NCBI GenBank assembly: GCA_023386395.1
Contig: JAEWJV010000074.1
Location: forward strand, 1-5,480
Direction: 5' to 3'
Source of the DNA: Bacteroidota bacterium
GTDB lineage: Bacteria; Bacteroidota; Bacteroidia; Chitinophagales; Chitinophagaceae
Length of the DNA: 5,480 nt
The notes under the pieces were generated by a model. The model was given only the letters and a program-made list of their open reading frames with translations. It made no database searches and was not told the DNA's origin. Every line of letters starts with the position of its first letter. Within the stretch, counting starts at the first letter, position 1. A program made the translations under genes and the position numbers. This document shows, piece by piece, positions 4,765 through 5,480 of this stretch.

Positions 4765-5118
4765 TTATAAAATTTCTACTTCTTCCGGCACCATAAAAAA
4801 TATAACGCACCCTTTTTCTGATTTTACAGCGTGTTTAAATCCCGGTGGAGTGTACAGGTAATCGCCTGCCGAAAGTTTGGTATCGTTGAAGTATGCTTCC
4901 CCTTCTAAAACGAAAGCCTCCTCACCGGCCGGATGATTGTGATAAGGATAAGATGCCCCCGGTTCAAACTTTAACCGTATAGTAACGGACCTTCCTTTTT
5001 CTTCATTGTACAGCAATGACTGCACCCATATTCCTTTATAAGGCACGCCTTTTTCTACAAGCGGTTCCCATTCTTTTTCTGAAGTTCTGACAATGTAATC
5101 CTGGATGTTTGTTTTCAT
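4765..5118 (-). CDS. Small single-domain cupin protein (ChrR-like cupin)
   Basis: The 117-residue product is one cupin beta-barrel. Motif 1 fits G-x5-H-x-H-x3-E-x6-G exactly: G54, H60, H62, E66, G73. Motif 2 fits G-x5-P-x-G-x2-H: G85, P91, G93, H96, with the usual final Asn replaced by S100. The three histidines and the glutamate should bind a divalent metal. The segment HNHPAGEEAFVLEGEAYF resembles the cupins of the ChrR anti-sigma family and stand-alone relatives linked to oxidative stress or small-molecule oxidation, but no zinc-binding anti-sigma domain is present and the substrate cannot be told. No signal peptide is seen, so it is cytoplasmic. The ATG at 5118-5116 lies 24 bp after the DoxX-like stop, so the two are probably cotranscribed. 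This gene lies outside the cassette pattern. Confidence 0.88.
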   Translation of the reverse strand: MKTNIQDYIVRTSEKEWEPLVEKGVPYKGIWVQSLLYNEEKGRSVTIRLKFEPGASYPYHNHPAGEEAFVLEGEAYFNDTKLSAGDYLYTPPGFKHAVKSEKGCVIFFMVPEEVEIL

Positions 5119-5142
5119 AATTTATGTGTTTTATTAAATTGA

Positions 5143-5480
5143 TTATTTAGATAAAAGCCGGTCGATACTCCACCTGTAAGACGACAGGGTGGACAATAAA
5201 AATGCACCTGCGCTAAAAACAAATACGGAATAATCCAATGGCGCTTTAATGCCGGAAGATATGGCCATGGCAACTGCAAACAGTAAGGTTAATATTGCGG
5301 TGCCTATGGCGGCATAACGGGTTTGATACCCTAAAAGCAGTAACAAGGCTAAAACCAGTTCAAGCACTGTGCTTATGATGGCAATAACCGGTATTATGCT
5401 TTGGGGCAAGAAAGAATTTACCTGTGCGGTATATTGCAGGAAGCCATCCCAGCCGGAAGCATTCTTATAGAATAAACTGA
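5143..5480 (-). CDS. DoxX-family membrane protein, N-terminus missing
   Basis: The frame is open to the right edge, giving at least 111 residues (beginning SLFYKNASGWDGFLQYTAQV). A TTG at 5409 is an in-frame start possibility, but the coding sequence clearly continues upstream of it, so the start lies outside the window. Three hydrophobic helices are visible (about IIPVIAIISTVLELVLALLL, YAAIGTAILTLLFAVAMAI and SVFVFSAGAFLLSTL). This matches the last three helices of the four-helix DoxX fold, with the first helix presumably missing. DoxX-family proteins are often associated with redox or thiosulfate:quinone functions and with organic hydroperoxide or thiol stress, but many are uncharacterised. 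It is followed after 24 bp by the cupin gene, a pairing that suggests a shared small-molecule or redox role (inference). Confidence 0.8.
   Translation of the reverse strand, partial: SLFYKNASGWDGFLQYTAQVNSFLPQSIIPVIAIISTVLELVLALLLLLGYQTRYAAIGTAILTLLFAVAMAISSGIKAPLDYSVFVFSAGAFLLSTLSSYRWSIDRLLSK

Noticed and set aside
1..5480. CRISPR array or toxin-antitoxin pair.
   Set aside because: Repeats are few, long, dissimilar at their ends and separated by genes; no two small overlapping genes with recognisable toxin or antitoxin motifs are present.

Overview
All supportable genes in this window lie on the minus strand. The window suggests a moderately AT-rich member of the Bacteroidota, possibly Chitinophagaceae. 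The reasons are short AT-rich leaders mostly without Shine-Dalgarno sites, lipoprotein and signal-peptide proteins of Bacteroidota type, and S41, cupin and DoxX relatives. This placement is inference, because no rRNA or marker gene is present.

In transcription order (high to low coordinates) the layout is as follows. A DoxX-family membrane protein enters at the right edge (5480-5143, N-terminus missing), followed 24 bp later by a small cupin (5118-4765); the two look like an operon. After a gene-poor gap with two stem-loops (4508-4765) comes a run of single-gene units: a putative lipoprotein (4508-3906), a small secreted protein (3686-3309), a two-helix membrane protein (2857-2237), a second lipoprotein (2044-1385) and a secreted S41-family peptidase (1291-281). 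At the left edge the first 16 codons of a gene with a twin-arginine export signal are visible (50-1).

The main point of interest is the DNA between the single-gene units. Each gene is bracketed by a short inverted pair (about 13-15 bp) that matches across its own gene but differs from the pair of the next gene. Between adjacent genes lie imperfect palindromes of about 165-200 bp with similar arms. This is the geometry of integron cassettes: a core site at the 5' side of each gene, the complementary inverse core after its stop, then an attC-like folded site. No integrase is present, so the stretch from about 85 to 4540 is best read as an integrase-less, integron-like cassette array of Bacteroidota type. 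The cargo is of unknown function apart from the peptidase, and four of the five cargo proteins appear exported or membrane-bound.

One junction (2875-3255) is disrupted. An IS-like terminus abuts a truncated attC arm, and a 39-codon ORF with an unusually strong Shine-Dalgarno site lies beside it. I see no rRNA, convincing tRNA, CRISPR array, or intact transposase or integrase gene.
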